Assembly: GCA_026874595.1 (NCBI GenBank)
Contig: CM049311.1
Coordinates: 5,307,676-5,371,675, forward strand
Length of the DNA stretch: 64,000 nucleotides
Reading direction: 5' to 3'
Source: Sipunculus nudus
Taxonomy: Eukaryota; Annelida; Sipuncula; Golfingiida; Sipunculidae
The notes under the pieces were generated by a model that saw only the letters and a list, made by a program, of their open reading frames with translations, was not told where the DNA came from and made no database searches. Of this stretch, positions 22,340 through 35,405 are shown piece after piece (the first letter of the stretch is position 1; each line of letters opens with the position of its first letter). A program made the translations under genes and the position numbers.

Positions 22340-25072
22340 TTTGTCGCCGCAACATTTTGTAGGGGTTTCAGAATAATGTTTGCGGCCTAAACCCCATCCC
22401 TCCTTATTTTAAGTCGATTGGTCCTCCTCGGTTAGACCCCTCCTTTTCCTAAAGCCTGGATCCGCCCCCTACGTGTGTGTGTGCGTGTGTGTGTGTGTGT
22501 GAGGGTGTGTGTGTGTGTGTGGCAATTGCTTATCCGCCTGAGTGTTGGTGAAAGGCCTTAGAATAAGTTCACATGAATAGCGCAATGCACCTGTAACGTT
22601 ACTACACAAGGAATCAATGTAAAGCTACCCTCAACTCACCGGTCACATAATTATTTTGGAAGCCCCAGTACATTCATATCGATTTTATGTAAAAATTCGA
22701 CACCAGGCGACTCTGTCTATAAGCTTACGACATCAGGTATTGAGTGTTACGGAACCTAATATCAACAGATCACGTAGTCGTGACGAACATAAATTTGTAA
22801 TGGAGATAAAAAAATCAGATTCTGTAACACTAGGCAGCGTGAAATGTCTATAGGGGAATGAATAAAGAAGTAAGTGTTTTTTTTGTTAACAAATAATTGT
22901 AATTTTATTCTTAAGGCAATCCTAACATTACAATACACTAAATCAATACAAATTCACAGTATAACAACAGTACAACAGAAAATCAATAAAAGTATATAAA
23001 TAAAGTGTACAGTACCTGGATACCACCACACTCACAGTGATAACAAGTCCTTTATAACGTACAACCCAGATGAACAGTTCACATAAATCTTTTCAGAGAA
23101 TAGTCCAGTTCATTCAGAAAATCAATCCGTTGTTATCCAAAAGTAAAGTTCCTGTCATAATCCCGAAAGCAAACTGAAGACTATATAAGATCCGTCACAA
23201 ATTTAGAAGAAAATCTATAATTGCCGCACTTATCGGAAAAGATCCACAACTGACTTATACGCTTATATATGGAATATTTCTCTCCACTCTCCCACGGCTC
23301 TAAACACAGCCTCTTATTTTTAACTTTCGCCTCAAGCCGAGAACTTTCCATTTCTCGAACAATCCAAAGAACCTAACATGATACACAGTACACACGCGTT
23401 ACAGGAAACATCTAGAACCACATCCCTGTGTTTCTACATATCAGGGTTCACACGTGGGCCGGCCCGGCTCGGCCAGGCGAGAAAGCCCCAGACTATATAG
23501 CATGACCGCTGTTTACACGTGAGACCCCACGCGAGAGTCCAGGCTATGCCGTCATAGCAACAGACAACGCTAGCGCTGAACAAACACACTGCTGCATACA
23601 ATAAAAGAGACATCTATAACATAAGATAATCATACATGTATTTCAATGTTTTTTCACAAATGGGCTTAACTTTTTCAGATTCAACTCCAGTTTCACTCCG
23701 CAACAGGACAGTAACACACGCTTCCTCTTATTTTATATCCTAGTGTTAGCCAGACCTGGTGACTACTGCACCTGCTTGCCAAACTGTGTAATGTTCCTCA
23801 TCGCTTAGTCATACCACCGAGGAATCCGTAAATGGCAGATTCGTTTGTGAGTCAAACACAGCCTTTGGGCAGGGTATTCCAATTTAACCTGCAGGCCCCT
23901 CATCCTGGGTGGGGGCCGATCGTAAAAAATCCCACCGCCTCGGCACACATTCGAACTCAAGACCTAATCGGGGACCACAGAGAGCTTCATGTGTTGATCA
24001 AGTAAGGCAAAATTAAATATTCCATATGTTTGATGTTGAAATATTGAAAATATAAATTTTAATCAAGTTTTACTCAAAATGGACAGATAAAATATGTCAA
24101 AATCTGCATTTGTAACCAGCTAGTTTGGCCAATTTTATTCACATATTACATTATTTTACTTTTTTCACCATTTTACTTCTACCACTTATATATTTATGTT
24201 CAGCAGCAATGAACACACAGAAGTGTCTGCCTTAAAAGGTACTCAAACCCATGTTTTCGTTACGTAACTGTCAGAACATACCGGTCACTCTGTCCTGATT
24301 TACGCTACATTTAACCAATATACCCCTCTGTTAAGGAAGAGCAGATTTTTACGATTAATGTCCTACTAACAGCCCGGAGAAAGGACACACGCCAATCGTT
24401 ACAGAATTTTATTAATGGACGTCAGCTGAACTAAAAATCCATTGTGGTCGCGAAGGACAACTCTAAATGAATATGTTCTGTATGTTTCTTTCGATACCAA
24501 TATATTTAAATACTGGAATTTCAATCATGTTTCAATTTCACAATCGTGATTGAAAATTTTGCATTTTAAATACGTAATGAGACAAGAGCCTTAATTTGCA
24601 ATGTTAATACTGAAGTTAGAAAAATGACGTCTTACAAGTAGGGTACATTTAAAGATGAAGTAGTGATCCGTGTAAAATAGGATCGATAGTTCCGCAGAAC
24701 AATTGTTTTTCTAAATATGACTTAACCGGGTGGTCTCCGGGCGGGGTTTCACTGGATGCTCAAGGGGGCTTAATTGACACTAAGTTGATTTAACATTCAG
24801 ATACTTGTATCTTTGGACCAAACGGTCTTCTAGAAAGGCTGGACGGTTATTTAATGGACACGACTCATGGCATAAAAAAAAAACAAACACTGAACGTACC
24901 AGGACATAAGACGTTATAAGCTGTCAGGTGATCAAATGCTTTATTTACACACGTTTAATATGAATATTAAATTAGACACATATTTACCATGAGGTACAAA
25001 TGTGTATATGAACATATTTACATATGACGATACGATATAGTGAATATGATATGAATAATACATATATCGATA
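22340..25072. other. orphan convergent spacer whose two genes are missing
   Basis: Positions about 22370-22900 match the B-type 3' flank seen downstream of copy 3 (about 14720-15260). Positions about 23670-25070 match the A-type 3' flank, down to the poly(A) signal (TTTATT, 24940-24945). There is no B copy to the left and no A copy to the right: homology stops at about 25072, roughly where 130 bp of 3' UTR and then the stop codon would follow. This is a remnant of a unit that lost both genes. Confidence 0.7.
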
Positions 25073-26014
25073 AAGTCTGTGATATAATATGTGGGTAGCG
25101 GAACAGTCCAAAACCCATTTTATGCGGTACATATAATTTTTATTTTAAATTAAATAAAAGAATGTTATAGACTATATAACTTATGGACATGCGATTAATC
25201 TGTGAAAGAAGAATACAAAATTATATACAAGTCTTTTGTTCATATGTCAGGCTGAAGTGGTGGTAAAGCCTACACCTCAGATCGGTTTGATTTGCCGATA
25301 AGTATAAAATCTTATATAAGAGGTACATGTACGTGTAACTTGTCCTACTACTGTAGAAGGCATAAAGTTCAACTTATGGGATCAAGCACTTCGTTTCATA
25401 ATTAATATAGGAATCATTAACCTCTCCTTATGGGCATCTCTGAATTACAGACACCTCTATAAGTGACACTTAAGGTTGATATCCATTTGCAATAATATGT
25501 GTATTGTTTCACGTAATTAACCCATTTTGGGTGAAAACGAAAGTTGTCCAGCAAATCCATGCCGACGCACGAGCTTAATATCTCCTGTTCACTATAGTTT
25601 TATACCTTGTCATGGTTCTGTCTGTGAGTTAACACAGTCCCGGTATGTATGTTTACCATTACAGGACCGCTTGACTAGAGGCAAGATCTTAGTTGAGCAC
25701 ACGCGAAAATTATAAAAAAAGAGAACAAACATGAAAAAGAAACAACCGGAGAAGCTAGAAAACCTTAATTTGTGAAGTTGGGATGTACGGCCACCAGGTG
25801 GCGTGATCGCTGTGTTTGTTTTTCGTCATTCATTGCATCAGTGGCAAGCCTTTTTCCACTTGCGTAACGGATGTAGCAAACGGTTTTAGAACGGATTATT
25901 GAAAGATACCGTAATATTTTAAGGAGACTACACTGTATTTCATATATACTTAATATACCTGGTATGTGAAATGTAAATAGATCCACTCTTCACGGATTTT
26001 AATCTCTACTACTT

Positions 26015-26130
<116 letters not shown>

Positions 26131-26637
26131 AAAAGACTGAAAGCCTTGGTAGATATTGCCAGCGCTGTGTTAGAATGGCTCTATCAGTTCTTGTTCTTGT
26201 TTTTACAAGATAAAATATCCAACATGTGCAAGGGACACAGCTATGTTATTGTCACTTGCGGGGGACTCCTATGCTTATATAGCAAATTAAATATGGAAAA
26301 AGAATTTATAAATTGGACCATGCACAAGTGCCATTGTTCATCTGTTTCAAATGTGATGAAACAACTGTCCTTGATCTGATAGTAACATCAAACATGAATA
26401 CCTCTAGAAATAAACTCACTTTTATTAAAACACACATATATGTAAATAGCCTTATTTTTAGCATTGGTCTAGTTTATAAATAATATGTATTGGTAGTGTG
26501 GCAATTAAACTGTTAAACAAATGATTTGTCACTATCTTTATAATCGATTAAATTCGTTACATATTTGTGTTCTTATATATTTCCAACGGGATTAGATTCT
26601 TTACATGTGCACGTATAATCGTTTTTAATCGATTATG

Positions 26638-26692
<55 letters not shown>
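26638..26692. repeat. (AT)n microsatellite
   Basis: About 27 TA units in the centre of the foldback element. Confidence 0.95.
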
Positions 26693-26700
<8 letters not shown>

Positions 26701-27645
26701 TAAAGAATCGGCCCAGGATTTTCCCCTCATATATTTGTCTTCGTAACAATATATATAAATATATATACAAGAAAATCTGTCTAAAGTTGTGGCCTTTGAT
26801 GTTGTCCGACGCGAGTGATCAGTGTCCGCTGGAGATGGCTTATCGTGTCCGTATTTGTCAGGTTCATTTACTCTTAGAATGTTGGTTTGAGTTGAAATCT
26901 GCTGTCCGTAGCGATCGAGGTGTCCGCCTTATAGAGGTTCCACTTAAACACAACCTATACGGAATTTCTAAGGGACTAAATTATCTTGCCAGTCGTCCGC
27001 CAAAGTGAGGTGTCTGTTAGACCAGTTTTCACTGTATATATGAGAGAGAAAGCCAATTGTTGTAGAGAGTTTAAAATCCACGAAAAGTGGCGTCTAACGG
27101 GAACTATTTACATTTCACATACATTTCAGTTTACATGGAATACAGTGAAGTATCCTTAAAGTATTAAGGTATCTGTAAATATTTCGTTTGCTAAATCCGT
27201 TACACAAGTTGAAAAAAGCTTGCCCCGGGCGCGATCGACGACGAAAAACAAACAGCGCTCACGCCAACTGGTGGTGGTACAGCCCAACTTCACAAATCAA
27301 GGGTTTTCAAGCTTCTCTGGGTGTTTATACATTCATGTTTGTTCTCTTTTTTATAATTGACGCGTGTTCGCGACCAAGATCTCTCCTCTGATCACGAGGT
27401 CTTGTAATGGTAAACAGACACACCTGGACTGTATTTACTCACACACAAAACCATGACAACGTATAAAACCAGTTAACAGGAGATATTAAACCCGAAATAG
27501 TTTTCTTTCTCATTTTGATCGCACGTCCATGCGTGATAGTTTTTAATTTTTTTTATCATTATTTATTTCAAAATGAGAATTATACGTACTCCATAAAATG
27601 GGTTGTTTATTGTTCAGCTACCCACAAATCATATCAATGGCTGTA

Positions 27646-28156
27646 TATGCATTCAATATTTTAAACGATCCACTACACTGTGCGTTATATCATAAATCTA
27701 GTTCTTAGACAGATCAATTTAGAATATTAGAAACCTTCCCCACAAATATCCTTTCTCAAACACTTTCAGTCAGGCTGTTTGGTAACTGTAACTCTTGCCC
27801 GAACCTTTCATCTCCAAAAAAAAGTTTCAATTTGGCAAAGGCAATATCTTTTCTTATCATCATTATGACAGGTTCCCTATTATAACACCATACTCAACAG
27901 AATTTAATCACCTATCTAAAAATGAGAGTTCTGTGTATGACTGGTATGGACAACGATTTGATATTTTGCTTCCTTGAAATATTTCAGTAACCTAGACACA
28001 AACAATGATAAATCAAATAGCATTTTAATATATTGCATTTTATTATATAAATTAATAAAGAATATATATATGTGTGTGTTTTCTTTTCAACGGTGTTCCA
28101 GCGGTTTACAAGGAGGTGGAGAACATACAATATTGGACATACATGTGTATATATTG

Positions 28157-28202
<46 letters not shown>

Positions 28203-28240
28203 TTGGTGTGTTGTGTAGTCCGTGAATCAGATCCGTAAGA
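27646..28240. other. unassigned sequence
   Basis: No gene is recognised and nothing matches the array. A (AT)n tract lies at about 28158-28199. Confidence 0.4.
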
Positions 28241-28242
28241 TT

Positions 28243-28435
28243 TATTATATCGTACGTACGAGATAGTATGTCGTACGTACGAGATAGTATGTCGTTCGTA
28301 CGAGATGATATATCGTACGTACGATATAATATGTCCTACGTACGAGATAGTATGTCGTAGGTACGAAATAGTATTTCGTACGTACGAGATAGTATGTCGT
28401 ACGTACGAGATAGTATGTCGTACGTATGAGATAAA
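28243..28435. repeat. 21-bp minisatellite with a CGTACGTACG palindrome
   Basis: About nine head-to-tail units of about 21 bp, each made of a GATAGTATGT spacer and a CGTACGTACG palindrome (some units have one or two changes, such as CGTTCGTACG or CCTACGTACG). The frame of 113 residues that crosses it is a run of repeated RTYEIVC-type peptides without signs of a real gene. Confidence 0.85.
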
Positions 28436-28454
28436 TAATTTATTTTTGTTTTAC

Positions 28455-28632
28455 CAGGTGGCAGCAATCAGACATGGGGTAATAGTAATAAGTAATAGTA
28501 ATAGTAATAGACTATTACAGCTTTTTCCATGTAATAGTAATAGTAATAGTAATAGACTGAAAAATTTGAGCTGTAATAGTAATAGTAATAGAAACAGAAG
28601 GCAAAGTAATAGAGTAATACATATTACTTTCT
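28455..28632. repeat. GTAATA-type repeat, left copy
   Basis: Blocks of GTAATA/GTAATAG units separated by short unique phrases, introduced by GGCAGCAATCAGACATGGGG. That phrase recurs in inverted form at the outer edge of the right copy (about 30580-30605). Confidence 0.75.
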
Positions 28633-30420
28633 ATTACTTCCTGTAAGCCCCTTGATCATTAAGCATATCAGCAAATATAAATGCTGCATGAACAGACTCA
28701 GTTCTTATCCAGTAACTGCCCAGGATGTGCCTATTGTTGAGGCAAGCATTGGCCAGCTGCCTCATTGCTGGTGACCACTGGTGCTAATTACATAAGAGTA
28801 CTGGACAGAGTAGGTCACAGCCAAATAAGTTACCTGGCACAATCTGACCTTTGATTAGTAAACCATGGATAAACAGAGGCATGTTTGATGTTAAGAGACA
28901 GATAAATATAGTGTTTTATTATTGTGACATGTACATCTTATCTCACATCCATCAATCCATATGCATATTCTGAAATGTACCTAGATTTGTTTTCACAAGC
29001 CAGTTTGCATTTTAACCATACAAATTGCAATAACACATCATTCAAGAAAAATATAATATGGAACCAGGTACAGTGCAGACCCAAAATGTTCATGATAAGC
29101 TTATGGTGTTTTCACTACCCATAATGTACTGAAGCCTACAATGCTATAAACTCAGACCAGTACTACAATCACTTGGATAAAGTCATACTGCAGGCACATA
29201 TATTATCTAGTTAATTTATATACATATTCTTTTTAAAACTATTCTTTTAATACTTGTCTGTTATTTCATAGTAACAATTTTGCAGACCTTCATTCAGTAT
29301 CTTAAATTATGTTAATTTACATTTTGAAAATTAAATGAACCATTTTTTCATGATATTAATTTATTTGATTAAATAATATGAAAATATAGGTAACTGTTCA
29401 TATTTTATTATTTAATATCTTATATAAATATATATATATTTATATATAAATATATAAATTTTGATATTAATAATTAGATCCTGTTATGTACAAAATTTAA
29501 GTACAAGATTGTTTAATACCAAATTTAAATAATATTTTATTTGTTTTATAAAATTAATGTAAGTTTAAATCACTCTCCACATTCCTAAATTATCCTATGC
29601 TTGTTTTGCTGCAATGAAGAAGGGCATGCCTGAAAAATAAAAGCCCTGCCTGCTTCCATTATTGTAAAATTTACCACCTCTCTGGTCACTCTCGAGATGT
29701 ATTATGAGATGGAATAAAATGTGGCATCACATCCAAATGAATATATACACTTGAGAAGATGGGGTACTTTTGTCTCCAGTTTGTTTCTGTCCAGAATCTT
29801 GACGTAAACAGTATTTTTATTGGATATATTTATAAGGATTTGGAAACAGGACACAGCCCTACATAAATTCCTCTCCTGATAATACATAAAGGACTGAATT
29901 GTCAGCTTTGATACTAAATAATAATATGCAATAATCACGAATAATTCCTCTGGAGACAATTTTTAGTTACACTGAAAATCTTTATTTATTGACTATGAGA
30001 ATGAAGATTAAATCGAAACGGAAGTATGTACTATAAAATAAATTTATGTGAAATATATATGAAAATAATATAAAATGAACAAGCATGCATATAATTATAA
30101 ATCAATATTTTAAATATGCCAAGGCCTTTACAATGGGTTGCTTTTGATTACATGTATTCAAGAGTTCATACAATTATCTTATAATTTCGACTTGAAACAC
30201 CCCAATAACGAGGTTTCAAAATATAAAAAAAAAACAGAATTAAAGAAGCTGAAATAATAAAGATCTCCAGTATTATTAGGCTTCTTGTAAATGACAATAA
30301 CACAGTATAAGAAAATTGTGTAGGTAACTGGATGATATAGTTGCTTTTAATATTATTTAAACATGTGATTGTAGTGCTAGTTTATAGCACTCATGGCTGC
30401 GCAAGGTCTAGAATCCTACC
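28633..30420. other. unassigned AT-rich sequence between two GTAATA repeats
   Basis: No recognisable protein, RNA gene or array homology. The longest frame is 85 codons on the minus strand (29702-29959) and looks like chance. Confidence 0.4.
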
Positions 30421-30429
30421 ATCAGTTTA

Positions 30430-30605
30430 AGTACATGTAATAGTAATAGTAATAGTAATAGATACCCCAGTAATAGTAATAGTAATAGTAATAGAAGATA
30501 AAATGTGGTAATAGTAATAGTAATAGTAATATCAGAAATTGAAAGTAATAGTAATAGTAATAGTAATAGAACAACTGTAATAGACCCCATGTCTGGCAGC
30601 AATAC
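30430..30605. repeat. GTAATA-type repeat, right copy
   Basis: Four blocks of GTAATA units separated by short phrases, ending in CCCCATGTCTGGCAGCA, the reverse complement of the start of the left copy. Minus-strand frames here are poly-Leu and poly-Tyr translations of the repeat. Confidence 0.75.
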
Positions 30606-30649
30606 GCTTCCGTAATAACCTGAATAGCTGCACGTATTTCCAAACTTAA

Positions 30650-32695
30650 GGACTAAGTCTTAAAAGTAAATATTTTTGTCACCAATTAACTGTAAAATGA
30701 AACATTTATTTTCATCAAAGAAACACGCAAATCTATATAGTAGTGTATACCATAATTCAATTGACCAAAGACACAGGGCAGTGAAGTCTTTTCCAAGTAA
30801 AACTTCAAGAAATGTGTCGTCAGGTAAATTGTGTAATAGAGCAGAGACATGGACACTCAGCGAATTACAGATAAAATCCCACAATCTGTCCCTGCTCCCC
30901 TTTGACCTGTCACAATATCGTAATACATGTGCCACTTGATGTCTATAGAACAGACCACAGTTGTAATTACAAAGATTCTTCGTTTGTTTGTAATTCCATA
31001 TACACAGCTACAATTTGTGCAAGAAAATGAAACTTAAATAAAGACTTGGGTATTTCTTGTGCTGCATACCAAATAACAGAAGGCTGAAAACAGCTTGAAT
31101 GAAAACTTCTAAATTAAACAAAATCTGCGATTTGTGCAGTTTGCACATCGTATACGTTTGCTTCGTAACCTACAATTGCCTCTTGAACCTTTATTTTCCA
31201 AATCTTTACTGTGCTTTCACATTTTCTGAGAAGGGCGTATTCTTCATCTAGATCGTATTTGGTGATGAGCGCCATAAAGTCTTTAACAATTCCAGATTTA
31301 CATAAGGCTGGAAACATATGTAATAGCATTTCTTTATAACAGAACTATTTCTTTGAAACAGAATTACATGAATTAGAAATTAACCTGCCAAGATAGAAGA
31401 GTTTAGTTCTCGATATGAATGCCTCAATTCGAGATATGCCTAACTTTGCCAAAACTATATCAGAACGAGTTCTCGAACCAAACGTTTGTGCGATTTTAGA
31501 AAAGAAATCTCTGCATTCTCTTTAATATCAAAAAGTCCGATTTTGTCAAACAATTCCACAATTCTGAACCATACAAAGCTTTTGAAATAACGGCGGTTTA
31601 ATAAAGACTAATTGCTGTAAGTGGATTCAGTCCCTAGGTCTGACACCAGACCCAGTTAAGGAAAGAAATGTACTGTCGAGAAACCATTGTCTACTTTTTA
31701 CACTTCACCGAATGTTCGTTCGTTTTCACCAAAAACCATTATAACAGTTTTCTTTGGATTGAAACAGAATCTCCGGCGTTTGCTATATTCCGAGTAAATG
31801 TTAATCATATATTGTAAACCACTGGGCGAGGGAGACAGGAGACATATGTCAACCGCTTGAGTTGGATTTCCAGTGTGGATAGGCCCAACATGGGTTCCTT
31901 TGTCAGAGCTTGTAGGTTCGAGGAGATCATTTATGAAAAGCATGTATAAAAAATGGAAAGAGAACCCCTCCTTGTCTCACAGATTGTTTCACGTCAAACC
32001 ATCTACTTAGATGACCCATGTATAACACAGCGCTCAGCATGTTAGAGTAAGCATTTAACAACAGATTCCATAACCGCCCAGTTTTACCAAATTTATATAA
32101 CTTCGTGAATATGCAAAACAACATTAAAGGCAGACTTTCTGTCCAAAAAAAAAACACGAATACAGTTTAGAAGAACCATCAACATAATAATGAACAGTTT
32201 CTTGTCGAGTCAAACTTGCATCAATCGATGACTGGCCTTTTTGGTAAGCAAATGGTAATGGGTCTGGGATATAAATTCCTTGTATGTTAAAATATGTATT
32301 AATTCTAGTCAAAACAATTCTCTCGAAAAGTTTGTAGACACAGGACAGCAAATTTGTGCCCCTGTAATTTTGTGGAGAGGATTTATTCCCTCGTCCGTGC
32401 TTAGGTATCGTGACTACAATGCCCTTCTTCATTTTATCGGGTAATTTTTCCATGGATTAAAAATAAACAATTAACATAAATGGAGCGCCAACGTTTTACC
32501 ACCATTTTTAATATGTTCATTTGTCAAAGCCACTGGCCTTGCTGGTTTTCAAAATTCTAATAACAGTTTCAATACCAGTCATCACAAGCGGTTTATCGAA
32601 TGTGTGGTCATAATGATTTCCCGACTCTTCTGAAATATTGTAAAGTTCATCATTTATTCTTTTTTCATGACTAGCCTTAGCATGTCGACAATGTC
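30650..32695 (-). pseudogene. decayed non-LTR retrotransposon (LINE) reverse transcriptase
   Basis: Minus-strand frames read in order as a broken reverse transcriptase. About 32517-32690 has KTSKASGFDK, typical just before the RT. About 32124-32453 has KKGIVVTIPKHG, NYRG, LLSCVYKLFE and AYQKGQSSIDA (finger and palm motifs). About 31927-32157 has RQGGVLFPF, and about 31698-31943 carries the catalytic-loop region. The last part, about 30660-30935 and 31114-31329, resembles the C-terminal tail of such elements. Several frameshifts and stops separate the pieces. The catalytic Asp-Asp motif reads Ala-Val-Asp, with Val encoded at 31851-31853, so the enzyme is dead. No endonuclease domain is present, as expected for 5' truncation. 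It lies inside inverted array spacer. Confidence 0.8.
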
Positions 32696-33620
32696 TGACA
32701 GTTACGTAACGAAAACAACGTTTGAAAGGCAGACTCTTCTGAGTGTTTATGGTTGTTGAACATAAATCTACAAGTGGTAAAAGTAAAATGTTGAAAAAAG
32801 TAAAACAATCTAAAATAATGTAATGTGTGAATAAAATTGGCCAAACTAGCTCAATACAAATGTTCCCTGCAGATTTTGTTATATTCAATCAGTCCATTTT
32901 GAGTAAAACTTGATTAAAATTATATTTTCAATATTTCAACATCAAACATATGGAATATAACAGTTTCTACAATTTCAAAATTATTCACGCTAAACAGCTA
33001 TTTCCGTTGATATTGATCTTGGATATCTCCAAAGACTTAATATGGCTAGTGGCGCCACCTGCAATATCTTGTATGCCAGCTTAGTGAACGTTTTCGGAAT
33101 AACATACATTTTGCATTTGACCATCCAATTAAAACAGTTTATCTTAATTAGACATATACCTGTAATCCTGCAAAAGAATGAAATTTCTTTATGAGTATTG
33201 ACAGTTATGACATTTTAACACAATCGGTATAAATATTATGTAAACATTCATTTGAAGCACCAGTATCTCAATTATTATAAAAATAAATTATGTTTATCTT
33301 ACATTAATCCAATGTTATACCCTGCATACGAACACCTATTTGGGTCATATGGAGCGTTTTCGTGACATAGGAAAGCATAAATTAGTTTCTCAGTGAATTT
33401 CTCTTCTATGACGGATAATTCAAAAATTTAGCGAGGGTGCCTTTCGCGAAAGTGCATGTGGACGGAACCCACGAATTCCCCAAATCTAAAGTGGCCGCCC
33501 GTCTGCAAATGTGAAATTATTTTTTTCGCAGTGGTTTGGCCTGCGACTGTAGGGGTCTGAAGTTTCAGTTGTTCAGGAATTCATACCTGATGTCAAATAT
33601 GTGATTCGGACGGGCCTCGT
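32696..33620 (-). other. inverted fragment of array spacer
   Basis: The reverse complement of 32696-32960 matches the A-type flank at about 24000-24270. The reverse complement of about 32960-33620 matches about 7310-7990 in the upstream region of copy 1, including the GGTGGCGCCACTAGCC segment. It therefore joins array pieces in the orientation opposite to the flanking units. Confidence 0.65.
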
Positions 33621-34150
33621 TTTTAAAGCTCATGAAAACTCATAAAGATTCGTCAAACAACCATTACAATGGCTGTTCTTGGTTCGTTTTTCAAGGGATT
33701 CGTGTTGTATGAATGTTAAATAAAAATTTAGCGGGGGTGTCGCCCGCAAATTGAGGGCGGTAATCGTAAAAGCCTGATATCCAAAATGGCGACTGGCCGC
33801 CATGGTGATTTTTTTTCATTAGTTTGGCCCGCGATACCTATCAATATATACAATCCAAGATGGCCGTCGAGCTTTAGCGATTTTAGATTCTGAGGGATTC
33901 TTCGTAGAGACATTCACATTGGTCGTCATATTGCATGTTTATTCAATTGATTATGGCCCTACAATCCAAGGTGGCCCCTGAATTTAACATAAGAAAGACT
34001 ATATAGATAACATATATATAATATATAAAGATATATGTTATATATGAATGTTAATTTGGAAATTAAGCAAGGATTCCCCTCACAAAAGTGTATTAGGAAC
34101 CATGAGAACCCTAAATTCGAAGTCTTATAGTCTGGTCTTTTAAAATCAAA
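33410..34150. repeat. degenerate direct repeat, period about 310 bp
   Basis: AAATTTAGCGAGGGTG (about 33424), AAATTTAGCGGGGGTG (about 33725) and a weaker copy near 34050 begin similar blocks. The first two each include a GGCCGCC phrase followed by a T-rich run and TGGTTTGGCC or TAGTTTGGCC. Confidence 0.5.
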
Positions 34151-34479
34151 GTCCGGATATCCAGACCGATCAGGTCCAATTCCAGGTTAAATGCCTTGCG
34201 AAATCAAAGGCCACTTTTTTCAACTTCCAGTCTTCGAAAACTGAATAAGAATTTGAGATAATCATACATGTATTTTAAAGTTTGTTTACACACGGTCTCA
34301 ATTGTTTGTTTAATGACATGTAGCTCCATACCATTTTATATAATTTCCCGTCCGGTCCAATTCAATTCCAAATCATTTCATCATTCACCATTTACTGCTA
34401 ATAATCCCCATGTATTATTTAGAAGGACAACGTCGGACAACTGTATTTCAGTTTGAAGTTCTAACACATTATGTCGTCA

Positions 34480-34727
34480 GCTTGTAGACAGAGTCACCTA
34501 CTGTCTAATCCTGACATCAAATCGATACGTATGTACTGGGGCTTCCAGAATAAATATGTGACCAGTGAGTTGAGGGTAGCTTTACATGGATTCCTCGTTA
34601 AGTGCAGGTGTATTCCGCTACTCATGTGAACTTGTTTTCAGGCGTTTCACAGGTGTATGTGTGTGCTACAGAAATGTATCAATAGAAATTCACACAAACA
34701 CACACAGGCGGATAAGCAATTGCCCCC

Positions 34728-34764
<37 letters not shown>

Positions 34765-35253
34765 CTACACTCCTACACCTACACACACACCCACCATTAC
34801 ATACACAGTAACAGGGACGGACCTAGGATTAAGGAAAGGAGGGGTCTAACCCGGAGGACTAATGACACAACCTGAAAAAAAGTCCCCAGGTCCGAAAAAG
34901 GATTTAAGGGGGGGGGGGGGGGGGGTTCTAGGCCGAAAATTGATCTAAAACCCTTAAAAAAAGATTGCGGCGGATGTCATAGATTTCATGTCTATGGAGT
35001 TTTCATGCTATATTATAAATATATGAAGTAAGAAAGTTCTGCCGGAACTAGACATGGTGGCCGAATAAGCAAGCGGGTCGGATTTTGATTTTGATTTTAA
35101 ACATTGGGCAGTTTATTATTCTACCAAAATGCATGATGGTCCTGTGGCGGTTACGAGACTTATATTACGACATATATACTCGTATGGTGGACCAACACAC
35201 AGCGTATTCATTGATGATGCACAGACAAACATAAAATGTAAAAGGTGATGTTC
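34480..35253 (-). other. B-type 3' flank in inverted orientation, downstream of copy 5
   Basis: Read on the minus strand it matches the downstream flank of copies 3, 6, 8 and 10: the poly(A) region with TTTATGTTTGTCTGTGCATC, the CACATGACCATCAT-like segment and the CAATGCACCTGTACTGC-like segment. It includes a (CA)n tract at about 34732-34761 and a poly-G run at about 34909-34926. Confidence 0.7.
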
Positions 35254-35405
35254 TTTATTTACACATGATATAAATATAAGTTATAAAAAATATGAATATA
35301 ACAACAAAATACGAATATAACAACATAATATATACATCAATATACATGTCATATATACATGTTTAACATATTCACACTTCTTTCTGAGCGTTTTTGTCTT
35401 GCAAT

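Larger units (their letters stand above)
20450..22340. other. upstream region of copy 4
   Basis: No gene is seen. The stretch from 20900 to 21830 matches the upstream region of copy 1 with indels. It holds three simple-sequence tracts. A minus-strand frame at 20723-20911 is only the translated pentanucleotide repeat. Confidence 0.55.

Noticed and set aside
28243-28435. CRISPR-like array of short repeats
   Set aside because: Units are head-to-tail without unique spacers, in eukaryotic DNA. It is a minisatellite.
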